A stretch of DNA of 30,000 nucleotides from Prorocentrum cordatum (GCA_963575745.1 CAUYUJ010018564.1:1-30000), one strand, 5' to 3'; counted from the stretch's first letter, positions 1 to 9,139 are shown. A program made the numbers and translations. The notes: generated by a model not told the origin, from the sequence alone.

Positions 1-2484
1 GAGGACTGGGCCGAGGACGACGACGAGGAGTCGGAGATTCCACCGAGTTCGGCGGAGTTTCGACGCACCCGAGGTGATCGCAAGAAGTGGCGCGGAGGAC
101 CATGCCCAGCCCCACCGCCACTCGAGGCCAGGTTTCAGAATATATACAAGCAGCCGAGATACTACCAGAAGTGGGTTAGGAAAGTACACATGTGGAAGGC
201 CAGGGCGCGACACTACAAGCCGATGGCCGAACTGGCCCTGGACCTTTCAGACGTCATCACGGGTGAAGGCGCAGAGATGATCGAGTCCTTGGAGTGGACC
301 CGGTTGTATTCACAGGATGGTATTGATTTGGTGATCAACTCCCTCGCCGTGTTTGATGAGCAGCAGATCCTACAGGTTGGAGACCTCATGGAAGAGTATG
401 AAGAAGTGGAGCGTCTGCCCGGTGAGCTGCTGGCCGCGTACGTTGCGCATTTCAAGGATCTCGAGATGCGGCTCAAACGGGCAGAGCGTCCAGCTCAGCA
501 AGGACAGTTTCGAGCATTCAAGTTGTTGCGAAGTTCATGTCTATCGCCGGAGGTCCGGCGCAACCTTCTCCTCGCCACGGGCAATGAGTATGACTTCGAC
601 CGCCTCGTTCAGGCTATGAGTGTGCAGTGGCCGTCCACCGCCCCGAACTGGGTCGCTCCAGTACGACGGATGGCACGTAAGAGACTCGGTGAGGCGGCCG
701 CTCCTGAACGTAGGTCGGCTGGTCGAGATCACGACAAAGGAGGCGGCAAAGGACGAGATCGACAGCCACCGAGTCGAGCTCCTCGACCATCGCCGAAGCC
801 GCCCCACGTCAGCGAGGCTGACATTATTCCCGAGGACGAGGCCGAGGAGAACGAAGATGAAGATGACCCCGATCAAGCAGAAGTCAATGAGGCTTACGCC
901 GAGGAGGTTGACAGTATCCAGGTCATGCAGGAGGTGGCGTACGCTTTGACCGTCACCAGCGACAAGTTGAAGAAGCTGACCTTGGGCCGCGGGTGGACCG
1001 GAAGGTCCTCACCGCCGAAGCCTGGAGACCGACGCCCGCCACCGCGGTCAGCGCCCTCTGGGGGTGCCACCGCCCCTGCAGGCCGGCCGTCCCCAGCGCC
1101 GCCCGGCAGGCCGCCGCAGACATCGTCAGCACCGCCGCAGAGAGGCACTGCGACGCCGCCGGCCGGCACGTCTTTTTCAGGAAGCATTCGTGGAACATTT
1201 ACGGGAGACCGATCCGGAGATTCAAGAGCACCGGCGGCATCTCAGAGGCCAGGGTTTCGCCAGACGTCTTCGAGGACCGGCTACAAGGATAAGCGCGACC
1301 GAGCTCGCGCCGTTCATGATGCCTCGATCGACCAGGACGAACCCGCCGATGAAGACGATGAGGAGTACGCCGCCGATGCAGTAGAGCACGAGGCCTTAGT
1401 CACGCACCTCTCGCCCGACGAGCTGCAGCAGCGCGTGGCCGCCTTCAAGAGCAGGGTCGCCACCAGCGACAAGGGGGCCTCTCACGTTCGATTTCAGGCA
1501 ACGCCAGAAGTGCGTCAGTTTTCCGTGGATTCTCGCGGAGCTCAGGCGGCGAGAAGCGGGACAAAATCATCGCATCAGGTCGACGTCATCTGGCATGTCC
1601 GGACGCCCTTGGACGTTTGCTTCCTCGAGGATTCCCAGGGTTTCTACATTGTCATCGACACAGGTTGCCAGCGCAACGTTGTGGGCTACGAGTGTTTGGG
1701 AAAGTTTCTGGAACATATCGCCTACCTGGGATTGAGTTTCTGGGAAGCTGAGGAGCAAGAGAGGTTTCGGTTTGGAGTCAGTCGTGCGGTGAGCAAATCT
1801 GTGGTGTATTTCCCGATATGTCTTGAACATGTGGTGCCCCTGGTTTGCCGTGCCTCAGTCTTGGACGTGAACCCTAAGTTGCCTTTCTTGGGATCGCTAC
1901 CGATGTGGAAGCTCTTGGGCCTCCAGCTGGACACCTTGGGGGAAAGGGCTCATTTCACCAAGATCAACCTGTGCGACGTGCCCTTGAAGATTGCCCCGAA
2001 TGGCCACTTGCTTCTGAGAGTCGACTCTTGGTTGAAGGATGTGGGGTTCCCAAGGGAGCCCGAGGCCTGGAAGTTCACCCCCTCGGACGTCATCATCCCG
2101 GAGCCCCAGTGGATCCCAGAGGCACCAGCCTGTGTTTCCGGAGAGAGTTGTGCTCAAGCCGAGTCTCAGCCTATGCAGTTTTCACGCGCAGCACTGTGTG
2201 CTCTTACATATACTCACCGCGGGCTGCGTCAGCCTCGCGAAGTCCTGCCCTCCGTGCCAGACGGCTGTCACCTGACCGACGCCACGCCCGTGTTCGAGAG
2301 CATCCTCGGTCTGTCGGTGAATGAAGTCGGTCAAGTCGGAGTCGCAGGAGGCCCGATCGTCTCGTCGTACAGTTCAGCTGACGAGGCAGAACCTGGCGAT
2401 CAACGCGTGGACGAACCTGATGCAGCTGATCATGAACCACCTGTCGCACATCATCGGTCGCAGTCGCGAGCAGTTCCGGCATAA
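1..2484 (+). CDS. Gag plus aspartic protease part of copia polyprotein (5' partial)
   Basis: The frame is open from base 1, so the protein enters from the left; the first in-frame ATG at 190 is probably internal. Residues about 50-210 (numbered from base 1) form a helical, charged Gag-like segment. There is no CCHC zinc knuckle. Residues about 225-500 are acidic and proline/arginine-rich low complexity. A retropepsin-like protease follows: the D-T-G active site at 1657-1665 lies in the hydrophobic context typical of this family, and a later LPFLG stretch near 1880 fits the second half of the fold. The enzyme would cut the polyprotein inside the virus-like particle. The last 40 to 60 codons before the stop at 2484 look out of frame; from about 2320 the sensible coding is in frame 2. 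High GC third positions match the rest of the element. Confidence 0.85.
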   Translation, partial: EDWAEDDDEESEIPPSSAEFRRTRGDRKKWRGGPCPAPPPLEARFQNIYKQPRYYQKWVRKVHMWKARARHYKPMAELALDLSDVITGEGAEMIESLEWTRLYSQDGIDLVINSLAVFDEQQILQVGDLMEEYEEVERLPGELLAAYVAHFKDLEMRLKRAERPAQQGQFRAFKLLRSSCLSPEVRRNLLLATGNEYDFDRLVQAMSVQWPSTAPNWVAPVRRMARKRLGEAAAPERRSAGRDHDKGGGKGRDRQPPSRAPRPSPKPPHVSEADIIPEDEAEENEDEDDPDQAEVNEAYAEEVDSIQVMQEVAYALTVTSDKLKKLTLGRGWTGRSSPPKPGDRRPPPRSAPSGGATAPAGRPSPAPPGRPPQTSSAPPQRGTATPPAGTSFSGSIRGTFTGDRSGDSRAPAASQRPGFRQTSSRTGYKDKRDRARAVHDASIDQDEPADEDDEEYAADAVEHEALVTHLSPDELQQRVAAFKSRVATSDKGASHVRFQATPEVRQFSVDSRGAQAARSGTKSSHQVDVIWHVRTPLDVCFLEDSQGFYIVIDTGCQRNVVGYECLGKFLEHIAYLGLSFWEAEEQERFRFGVSRAVSKSVVYFPICLEHVVPLVCRASVLDVNPKLPFLGSLPMWKLLGLQLDTLGERAHFTKINLCDVPLKIAPNGHLLLRVDSWLKDVGFPREPEAWKFTPSDVIIPEPQWIPEAPACVSGESCAQAESQPMQFSRAALCALTYTHRGLRQPREVLPSVPDGCHLTDATPVFESILGLSVNEVGQVGVAGGPIVSSYSSADEAEPGDQRVDEPDAADHEPPVAHHRSQSRAVPA

Positions 2485-3076
2485 CATGGAGATGTCGAAC
2501 CGGATGATGGGCGCGATCGCGCAGATGGGCCACGAGATGGGCTACCTGACACCGATGGCGGACTCAGTGAAGGCGATCGCGAGAGGAGCCGCACAGGTTC
2601 CAGAGAGCGTGCTGCCACCGCCGCCGGCACCAGAGGATCAAGCCCAGAACTACTCACAGCTGTGCGAGAAGAGGGACGTGCGCGCCCATTCGGCAACGAG
2701 GAGGTACTACGCCAAGGGGTACTGGCTGATCTGCGACCAGTGCGGCCGGCGGTGGAAGTCGGTCAACGGGAAGTGGATCGTGGACGACAAAGAAGATCCT
2801 CTTCGCGTACCTACCTCGACAAAGTCACTGGGTTCCTCCTCGCGCTCTCGGCCAGCTGCTTCAACAATGCCGAAACGCCCGGTCAAGTCTTCGGCGAGCT
2901 CGAGCCAGGGTCGTACGCGGACCAAGGCGGAGCCAAGGTCACCCTCGGAGCAGGCGGTTCCGACGGACGAGGAGTACGACGAGAACATGGACAGGACCTC
3001 CGGGGGCGAGGAGACGGACCAGGGATGGGACAAGCTTCCGCGCCAGCCTCCCCCGCGTCGGGGACCGAGATGGTGA
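2321..3076 (+). CDS. copia polyprotein linker segment (frame 2), with CxxC motif
   Basis: This frame-2 stretch continues the polyprotein after the protease segment. It begins with an amphipathic, methionine- and asparagine-rich helical stretch (about 2380-2560), then a proline-rich hinge. Near 2710-2780 an aromatic segment carries a C-x2-C pair with basic residues after it, which could be half of a zinc site. A Ser/Arg/Glu-rich tail runs to the stop at 3076. No catalytic function can be assigned. The frame overlaps the end of the gag/protease frame by 160 bases, and frame 1 takes over again at about 3070. The first codon at 2321 is not a real start; the segment is read here as a displaced piece of one polyprotein, by frameshift mutation or, less likely, recoding. 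Confidence 0.6.
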   Translation: MKSVKSESQEARSSRRTVQLTRQNLAINAWTNLMQLIMNHLSHIIGRSREQFRHNMEMSNRMMGAIAQMGHEMGYLTPMADSVKAIARGAAQVPESVLPPPPAPEDQAQNYSQLCEKRDVRAHSATRRYYAKGYWLICDQCGRRWKSVNGKWIVDDKEDPLRVPTSTKSLGSSSRSRPAASTMPKRPVKSSASSSQGRTRTKAEPRSPSEQAVPTDEEYDENMDRTSGGEETDQGWDKLPRQPPPRRGPRW

Positions 3077-6000
3077 AGAGAGGCGCCTGGAAGCGCCTTC
3101 TCGGCATTGCTAAGAAGACGACCGCAGCCTGCGAGACGCTTATTAACGTGAGTCAAGATGCCGATCGCCGAGCTGCAGATTTACGAGACGCGGAATGGTG
3201 CTGTTCGGACGCGGCCTTCATGGACATTCCCGTTCCTGAGTTGCCCGACCACCGGTACCTGGACAACGAGTGCCAGGCGTGCGGCACCGACCTCATCGAG
3301 GGCTGCGCAGGGACAGCAAGACCTACGCGACTAGCTTCACGCTTTGAGCTGAGGGCCTCGCCGAGCGCCGACATAGAGGACGGCTGGGACTTGTCAACTA
3401 CGCGAGGTGCTCAGAGATGGAAAGATCAGATACTGAAAGACAAGCCACTCTACGTGATCGTAGGCTTCCCCTGCACGCTCTGGTGCTCCTACAACGTCAA
3501 TGTGAATTACGTCGACCATCCCGAGCTGCTTGAGAGACTTCGTGCTCGGGATCGACGGCTGATTGACTTGATCAAGTGGACCATCATGTACCAGGTGAAG
3601 CATGGCCGGTTCTTCTTGTTCGAGAACCCGCCGACGTCAGCGATCTGGAAGGACCTCCAGTTCGCCCCGCTCCTGCCCTTAGGCGAGACCGTTATCGGCC
3701 ATGGGTGCCAGTACGGGAAGACAGGCAAGACTGGCCTGCCGATTCGCAAGGCGTATCGCTGGTTCTCCAACTCGCCGCCCGTGCTTGCGGCTCTGAGCCG
3801 CCGCTGCCCAGGACTTCGTCCGGAGTCCGGGGGCCACTTGCACGATCAGATTGAGAACTCAAAGTGGACAAAGGCCAGCGGCGAGTACACTGACGAGATG
3901 GCCCACGCGATGCTCTACGCGATCCAGCAGGTCGCCGCCCAGAGGAATCCGAGCAGGTTCGCCGACATGCCGGTTGCGGCTACCGAGTGGGAGGTCGCCT
4001 ACAACCACGCAGGTCCCATCGAGGTGTTGTTCGCCTCGCCAGAGAAGGACCCCACTAGGTGGGAGGCGGTCATGCAGGGCGTCCGACAGATCGTGGGCGG
4101 TTCCGCCAACCGAGGCGGGAACAAGGCCATGCATTACCTTTCGAAGTCGTCCACGCTCTGGAGACAGATTAGCCAGCTCGTCCCGTGGGACCTCACGATG
4201 ATCCAGCTCGCGAAGTCAGCCAAGCAAAGGAGGTTCCCCATCAACAAGGAGCCGTGGTCTCACCGTGGTCACTGCTACGTGGACGAGAAGGGACATTACC
4301 ATATCGAAGCCGAGGACCTGGTTGACGTGGCCTTCCCGACGTTGGCCTTGTCGCCGCCCGCGGACCTAGCCGTTTTCTCCTTCGGCTATGCCAAGCAGGA
4401 GTCCCTCCCGCAGGAGCCTGACACGTCACAGATAGAGAAGCGAATGCCGCTTCCCCCGGACCCGAACGACCCGATGCTGCCGAACAACAGCCTGCCGCCC
4501 GACGAGGACGACGACCTGCAGGACGTCCCGATCGCTCGGATGCCTGACGCGTCCGGCGGTATGGCTGGTATACGTTTTGTTGGAGTGACAAAGGAGCAGT
4601 GTCCTCGTGAAGTTCGCCAGCTTGTCGCTCGTATGCACTGTAACTTGGGACATCCGGTGCCCAGCGAGTTCTTCCAGTTCCTGGCTCAGAGAGGCGCCTC
4701 GCAGGCTACGCTGCTGTGCGCCAGAGCGCTGAGGTGCCCGGCGTGCCTTCGTCGCAAACGACCTCAGCGACAGCGGGAGTCACAGATTCCAAGGGTGGGT
4801 CTGTTCAACGACTTAGTCAAGGGCGACTTGTTCTACGTCATGACCCACGACGGTGCGACACACGCACTCTTGGGACTGGTGGACAAAGCTACGAGACTAC
4901 ATGTGGTGTGTCGGATTGTTTCACGCGAACCAGGAGACGTCTGGGAGAAGTTCCAGACGTGCTGGCTCACCCCGTTCGGGATTATGCAGATTCTGGTTGT
5001 CGACAGGGACGGCGCCTTCGAAGCCGTGTTCATGGACAACTGCCACACGTTGGGAATCGACGTGAGGTACGTGCCGCCGGGAGCTCACTGGCAGTTGGGC
5101 CTGGCCGAATCCGGCAACTACGCCTGGCGCCGAGTCTTCGAGAAGGTGATCGACGTCATCCTGCCGACGATGCCAGAGCACGTGGACCTTGCGATCATCT
5201 CGACGAGCCACGCCGTAAACCAGTCAGTGCGCCGAGCAGGCCGCACCGCCTATGCCGCCGCCTTCGGACGGGTACCCACGCTTCCGACCGAGCTCTTGGC
5301 TGACACCACGTCCGCCGAGTTCTGGCACAATTGCACCCAGGATGAGATGCTGGCCTACGGGGAGAGATGCCGCATTGAGGCGCTCAAGGCGATCGCCGAC
5401 CTGGAGGCCGACGAGGCGCTGCGTACCTCCATCCTCCGCCAGCCTGTCAACCGCAAGGAGTACGACTTCCTCTCGGGACAGCGCGCGGCAGCCTGGGGCG
5501 AGCATGGTCGCAAGCGACGGGGCAAGACGCCCGTGGCAGGGTATCGCCCAGGCATTTTCTGTTTCTGGGATTCCGGCACCAACGGCTACGGCGAGGGCGA
5601 GTCTGCCTGGTTGCGGATCGGGCACCGCACTGTGCAGGTGGCCCGCGAACACATACGCCCAGCCGTCGGTTTCGAGGGCTGGACCCCTTCCGAGGAGGAC
5701 CTCAAGGAGCTCAAGACGGCCGAGCAGGACTTGGCGAAGGCCGGCCAGGGCGACGCTTCGAACATCATCATTGAGGGCCCTCCTGAACAACAACCCGAAC
5801 CAGAAGATCCTCAAGCACGAGTGCTGCCAGGACCTCTTCCGGCAGCCCCGCTAGAGCCCATCCTGGAGGAGCCCGCGCAGGCCTCTCTGGGAGATAACGC
5901 TACCAAAGAGAACTTCAGGAGCGCGTCAGCCGACGACGCCCCTGAAGCTGCGCCAAATGCTGAACTTCCTCAACTTGCCGACGCATCGGAGTCTCCGACG

Positions 6001-6507
6001 CCGACAGGCCAGAGCGGTACCCGGCGTCGAGCCCAGAGTCGAGCCGAAGGCGAAGCTCCAGAGCCCGCTGCGCCCTTTCCGTGGCCGGCACCGCCTCAGT
6101 TTGGACCAGTCAGAACACGAGAGCGCTCTGCGACGCCCACGCCGAGGAGATCAGCACCTCATACCCGCGAGTCGTCCGCAGCTCGACCACCATCGAGCGG
6201 TTCGGCACCTTCGACGGTTATCGCACCACCACCGGAGAAGAAACCCCGACCAGGAAAGCTTCCTCACATACCGGGCTCACCGAGCCCAGCAGCCTTCGTG
6301 TCCAACGAGTCGGACGAGATGGAGTTCATCACACCGGATGGCTGGGACGGAGTCGAGGAGCCAGTCCTGCTTAGGACCCGCGTGTTCTCGAGCCTGGCGG
6401 AGTCCAGGAGGCCTACGAGGCGCACCTCTTGCCCATCGAGAACTTCGAGAACGACCCGATCGATGACAGCGAGCCGGACGACGACTGGACAAACTGCCTG
6501 TACATGA
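3070..6507 (+). CDS. copia Pol: methyltransferase-like domain plus integrase
   Basis: Frame 1 is open from 2662, but sensible coding begins near the ATG at 3070; before that the frame shadows the frame-2 linker. Residues about 85-290 resemble a C5 cytosine methyltransferase fold: a Pro-Cys pair (Cys codon 3472-3474) after a hydrophobic strand, then a Glu-Asn-Pro (3622-3630) after a GRFFLF strand, as in motifs IV and VI. The integrase follows. Its N-terminal H-x4-H (codons 4636, 4651) and C-x2-C (4735, 4744) make an HHCC zinc site. The catalytic core has Asp 4825, Asp 5002 and Glu 5107, the last two about 35 residues apart, as in D,D35E integrases that insert the cDNA. From about 5760 the protein is Pro/Glu/Ser-rich linker. 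After about 6380 the frame is a shadow, and coding passes to frame 3. Confidence 0.85.
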   Translation: MVKRGAWKRLLGIAKKTTAACETLINVSQDADRRAADLRDAEWCCSDAAFMDIPVPELPDHRYLDNECQACGTDLIEGCAGTARPTRLASRFELRASPSADIEDGWDLSTTRGAQRWKDQILKDKPLYVIVGFPCTLWCSYNVNVNYVDHPELLERLRARDRRLIDLIKWTIMYQVKHGRFFLFENPPTSAIWKDLQFAPLLPLGETVIGHGCQYGKTGKTGLPIRKAYRWFSNSPPVLAALSRRCPGLRPESGGHLHDQIENSKWTKASGEYTDEMAHAMLYAIQQVAAQRNPSRFADMPVAATEWEVAYNHAGPIEVLFASPEKDPTRWEAVMQGVRQIVGGSANRGGNKAMHYLSKSSTLWRQISQLVPWDLTMIQLAKSAKQRRFPINKEPWSHRGHCYVDEKGHYHIEAEDLVDVAFPTLALSPPADLAVFSFGYAKQESLPQEPDTSQIEKRMPLPPDPNDPMLPNNSLPPDEDDDLQDVPIARMPDASGGMAGIRFVGVTKEQCPREVRQLVARMHCNLGHPVPSEFFQFLAQRGASQATLLCARALRCPACLRRKRPQRQRESQIPRVGLFNDLVKGDLFYVMTHDGATHALLGLVDKATRLHVVCRIVSREPGDVWEKFQTCWLTPFGIMQILVVDRDGAFEAVFMDNCHTLGIDVRYVPPGAHWQLGLAESGNYAWRRVFEKVIDVILPTMPEHVDLAIISTSHAVNQSVRRAGRTAYAAAFGRVPTLPTELLADTTSAEFWHNCTQDEMLAYGERCRIEALKAIADLEADEALRTSILRQPVNRKEYDFLSGQRAAAWGEHGRKRRGKTPVAGYRPGIFCFWDSGTNGYGEGESAWLRIGHRTVQVAREHIRPAVGFEGWTPSEEDLKELKTAEQDLAKAGQGDASNIIIEGPPEQQPEPEDPQARVLPGPLPAAPLEPILEEPAQASLGDNATKENFRSASADDAPEAAPNAELPQLADASESPTPTGQSGTRRRAQSRAEGEAPEPAAPFPWPAPPQFGPVRTRERSATPTPRRSAPHTRESSAARPPSSGSAPSTVIAPPPEKKPRPGKLPHIPGSPSPAAFVSNESDEMEFITPDGWDGVEEPVLLRTRVFSSLAESRRPTRRTSCPSRTSRTTRSMTASRTTTGQTACT

Positions 6508-6782
6508 CCTACCACGAGCTCTCCGACCTCAGGGACGGCGAGATGGACGTGGACTGTGCGACAGCACAGGTGGGCGACACGACGGACTCGAACAACCTGT
6601 CGAGACGCGAGCAGCGTCAACTGGATCGTGAAATCCCCTGGCGGGAGATCGCAGAGTACCCGGAGGACCAGTTCATGGAGTACGTCAAGAGTCAAGGCCT
6701 TGCGCAAGGAGTGCCAGAACTGGGACACCTGGAAGTCCGTTCGGGCCTGCTCGCAGGAGGAGGCCGAACAAGTTCGTCGTGA
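6375..6782 (+). CDS. copia Pol linker between integrase and RT (frame 3)
   Basis: Frame 3 opens just after a TAG at 6372-6374. It reads as an acidic linker rich in Asp and Glu, with a D-D-D-W stretch near 6480 and a Trp-Arg-Glu segment near 6640, up to about 6690. There the RT frame (frame 1) takes over with the Trp-containing segment that normally precedes the RT fingers. The end at 6782 is out of frame with the element and is a shadow. The two flanking frame changes (about 6380 and 6690) lie in non-catalytic sequence and are best explained by small indels. There is no in-frame ATG that would make this a separate gene. Confidence 0.55.
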   Translation, partial: DPRVLEPGGVQEAYEAHLLPIENFENDPIDDSEPDDDWTNCLYMTYHELSDLRDGEMDVDCATAQVGDTTDSNNLSRREQRQLDREIPWREIAEYPEDQFMEYVKSQGLAQGVPELGHLEVRSGLLAGGGRTSSS

Positions 6783-8304
6783 CCCTCATCTCCGCAAACG
6801 GTGCATCCGCTCGCGCGTGTGCTACCGGGACAAGAACTTGGGGTTTCCGCCGTTGAAGGCCAAGGCTCGCCCGGTGTTGCTGGGGTTCTCCGACCCCGAC
6901 CTGGAGAAGTTGCCGCGTAACGCCCCGGTGCTGACCGATGCTGGCAAGAAGCTGATCTGCCAGATCGCGGTCTCGAATGACTGGCGAGTCGGGACCGGAG
7001 ACGCGGAGAGCGCCTTTCTCCAGGGAGGCGCCCAGAGCGAGCGCGAAGAGGCGATCTACATGATTCCGCCCAAGGACCCGATAGTTCAAGCCGCCGGAGT
7101 CTTCACCGCCCCACTCTACGAGGTGGTCGGCAACCTGTACGGTCAGTCAACGGCGCCGTACCTATGGTACAAGCACGTGGTGACGACCTTCCTGGCGCTG
7201 GGCAGCAAGCTCCACAGCCTCGATTCAGCTCTCTTCCTGTGGTTTTTTCCGAACAATGAGTTGGCTTGTGCGGTGGGTATGCACGTGGACGATGCTCTTG
7301 CGGCACACCATCCCAAGTTCGACTTCACACCGATCGAGAAGGCTATTAAATGGCGAGGCTGGCAGTGGGACAACTTCGTCTTCCTCGGCGAGGAATACCA
7401 GCGCCTACGTCAAGGTCCGTACAGCGGAAGTTTGTTTGTTCATCAAGCGGCCTACACTAAGGCAATTGCAGTCACGAAGGTTGGAGTTATGTCCAGCACT
7501 CGGTCTTCTTCTAAGCTGACGCGTTCTGAGCGCGAAGATCTGGAGTCTGCTGTCGGTTCGCTCCAGTGGTTGTCCGGACACACACGTCCAGACCTGTCAG
7601 CCGCGGTTTCCCTTGTCCAGAGGACCGACCCCGAGCTGAACGACCTACGGATGGCCATGAAGCACGTAGAGTACGCGCACCGCACAGCCCAGACTGGCAT
7701 CCTGATCGTCCGCGTCGACTTGAGCCGCGCCTGCTTCGTTAGTTTTGCAGACAGCTCATGGGCGAACGCTCCAGGATTGAAGACCCAGATCGGCACCCTC
7801 ATCTTTCTGGCAGACGAGGCGATACTCACCGGACCCACGTCATGTACTCTCTTGTTTCACAAGTCCAAGAGAACGCCGAGAGTGGTGAGATCTACGCTGG
7901 CTGGGGAAGCTATCGCGCAGGACCTGGGAGTGGACTACGCGTCGTACTTGTCGAAGTTCCTGTCCGAGATGTTGACTGGACGGCCTGCTGGCCGACACCC
8001 ACCGATCTTCGAGGTTATCACCGTTACCGACTGCAAGTCTCTGTACGATGCCCTCCACCAGCTCACCCCGAGTTTGTCTGAGAAACGTACTGTGATCGAC
8101 GTGATTTCCATTCGTGACGAGGTGAAGGTCAAGAACGTCAGATGGATCCCTACGACGCACATGATAGCCGACGGCATGACCAAGGAGGATCCGAAGCTTC
8201 GTGAGAATCTGACCAAGTTCCTGGCGGATCCAGTGCTGTCGCTCGTGGAGTCGATTGCTTGCGAGGAGCTGACCGGTGGGGATGGCCAAGTACAGAAGAA
8301 GTGA
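6556..8304 (+). CDS. copia reverse transcriptase and RNase H
   Basis: Sensible coding starts at about 6690. The RT palm has its first catalytic Asp in a G-D-A-E-S-A-F-L-Q-G motif (Asp codon 7000) and the Asp-Asp pair in an H-V-D-D motif (codons 7288 and 7291), where many RTs have Y-x-D-D. The copia-type RNase H follows: Asp 7750 in A-D-S-S-W, Glu 7906 in S-T-L-A-G-E-A, and Asp 8029 in T-D-C-K-S-L, ending with the A-D-G-M-T-K motif that usually closes copia RNase H. The enzyme would copy the RNA genome to cDNA and remove the RNA strand. All catalytic residues seen are intact, although the polyprotein as a whole is broken by frame changes upstream. The ORF start at 6556 is not a true start. The stop is TGA at 8302-8304. 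Confidence 0.9.
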   Translation: MRQHRWATRRTRTTCRDASSVNWIVKSPGGRSQSTRRTSSWSTSRVKALRKECQNWDTWKSVRACSQEEAEQVRRDPHLRKRCIRSRVCYRDKNLGFPPLKAKARPVLLGFSDPDLEKLPRNAPVLTDAGKKLICQIAVSNDWRVGTGDAESAFLQGGAQSEREEAIYMIPPKDPIVQAAGVFTAPLYEVVGNLYGQSTAPYLWYKHVVTTFLALGSKLHSLDSALFLWFFPNNELACAVGMHVDDALAAHHPKFDFTPIEKAIKWRGWQWDNFVFLGEEYQRLRQGPYSGSLFVHQAAYTKAIAVTKVGVMSSTRSSSKLTRSEREDLESAVGSLQWLSGHTRPDLSAAVSLVQRTDPELNDLRMAMKHVEYAHRTAQTGILIVRVDLSRACFVSFADSSWANAPGLKTQIGTLIFLADEAILTGPTSCTLLFHKSKRTPRVVRSTLAGEAIAQDLGVDYASYLSKFLSEMLTGRPAGRHPPIFEVITVTDCKSLYDALHQLTPSLSEKRTVIDVISIRDEVKVKNVRWIPTTHMIADGMTKEDPKLRENLTKFLADPVLSLVESIACEELTGGDGQVQKK

Positions 8305-8527
8305 TTTGACTTTTACTTGCACGTGCCGGGAGTCGCGTTTCACTCCCATCCGCTTGGTTTCGCCCAAGATATTGCGAGTTTGACTTTTTACTTGCACGTG
8401 CCGGGAGTCGCGTTTCACTCCCACCCGCTTGGTTTCGCCCAAGATATTGTGAGTTTGATTTTCTACTTGTACGTGCCGGGAGTCGCGTTTCACTCCCATC
8501 CGCTTGGTCTTACCCAAGATATTACCG
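8305..8527 (+). repeat. three 75-bp tandem repeats with paired hairpins
   Basis: The unit begins directly after the RNase H stop. The marker ACGTGCCGGG recurs at 8321, 8396 and 8471, an exact 75-bp period, with only a few differences between copies. Each unit holds two possible hairpins. In the first, GGGAGT pairs with ACTCCC across an 8-base loop. In the second, CTTGG pairs with CCAAG across a 6-base loop. In the third unit the second loop is changed (TCTTAC instead of TTTCGC) while both arms are kept. The position suggests the right LTR (U3) or the 3' untranslated part of the element. A minus-strand ORF across it is only the repeat read backwards. Confidence 0.85.
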
Positions 8528-9139
8528 ATTCCGGATGCCGTATCGGGTTTCGGTTCATTGATTTCAGCTGCCGATCCTTGGCCGCTCAGAGAATTCAGTT
8601 ACTGTTTTATTTCGTGCTAATCCAAGTCCGTGCTGCAAACAAACCCGTTGTACAGCCAGGCCGCATTCCGAGTTTCAGAGCAGGACCAGAGAGAACTCCA
8701 GGAGTGCAATAGTCATTCTGTTTATCTGATAATGCTGGTCCCTGCTATTGCTGTTGCACGCTCTCACCCCTCTGCCCGTAAACATATTGGCTGAGGGGGC
8801 CCCCTTCTGCCTACGCTACCAGCTAGCATAACGTATCACTTGCAGCGAGAAGGTCTTGGAATAAAAGATTCACGCATATTGTTAGCACCTGCGTGTGCGC
8901 TGCACTCATTTCATTACGTCCCTGGCCCCCCCGCTGGGCCGCGCTCATGCCGCCGGTCATGATTTGCACCCCCCCTCTTGGACACCCCCCTCTTGGCCGC
9001 TCCCGGGTCATGAACAAAAGCCATGACGTCGGGGGCTCGTAGAGGGGGATCATCCCAAGGTGGGGTCAGGGACATACCAGGCTGGATGCACCCGCTTCCC
9101 TCTGTCGAGGGCCTCTGTTTGAGCCGTCTTCCTCTAGCC
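8528..9139. other. non-coding stretch after the retrotransposon
   Basis: No coding sequence can be supported. Part of this may be the rest of the right LTR, which cannot be delimited without the left copy. The segment 8690-8760 holds a weak inverted similarity around TGCAATAG and CTATTGC. 8920-9020 is C-rich with a repeated CCCCCCTCTTGG. The end, at 9131-9139, runs into a foldback element. Confidence 0.5.

Larger units (their letters stand above)
1..8530 (+). mobile_element. Ty1/copia-type LTR retrotransposon, 5' end outside window
   Basis: The domain order Gag, aspartic protease, integrase, reverse transcriptase, RNase H is the Ty1/copia order, with integrase before RT. All domains lie on the plus strand and end at a stop at 8302-8304. 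The left LTR, primer-binding site and Gag start lie outside the window, so the LTR pair cannot be compared. Coding runs in frame 1 (to about 2.3-2.4 kb), frame 2 (to about 3.07 kb), frame 1 (to about 6.38 kb), frame 3 (to about 6.69 kb) and frame 1 again to the stop. Three or more indels, or assembly errors, would explain this, and the copy is then non-autonomous. A purine-rich run just before the stop followed by TG could be the polypurine tract and right LTR start. The right boundary at 8530 is only the end of the tandem repeats, not a proven LTR end. Confidence 0.9.

Noticed and set aside
7840-8517. Minus-strand 225-residue ORF with internal repeats
   Set aside because: It is the reverse of RNase H plus the 75-bp tandem repeats; no domain of its own.
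8305-8527. 75-bp repeats as a CRISPR array
   Set aside because: There are no unique spacers between the units, and the context is a eukaryotic retroelement.
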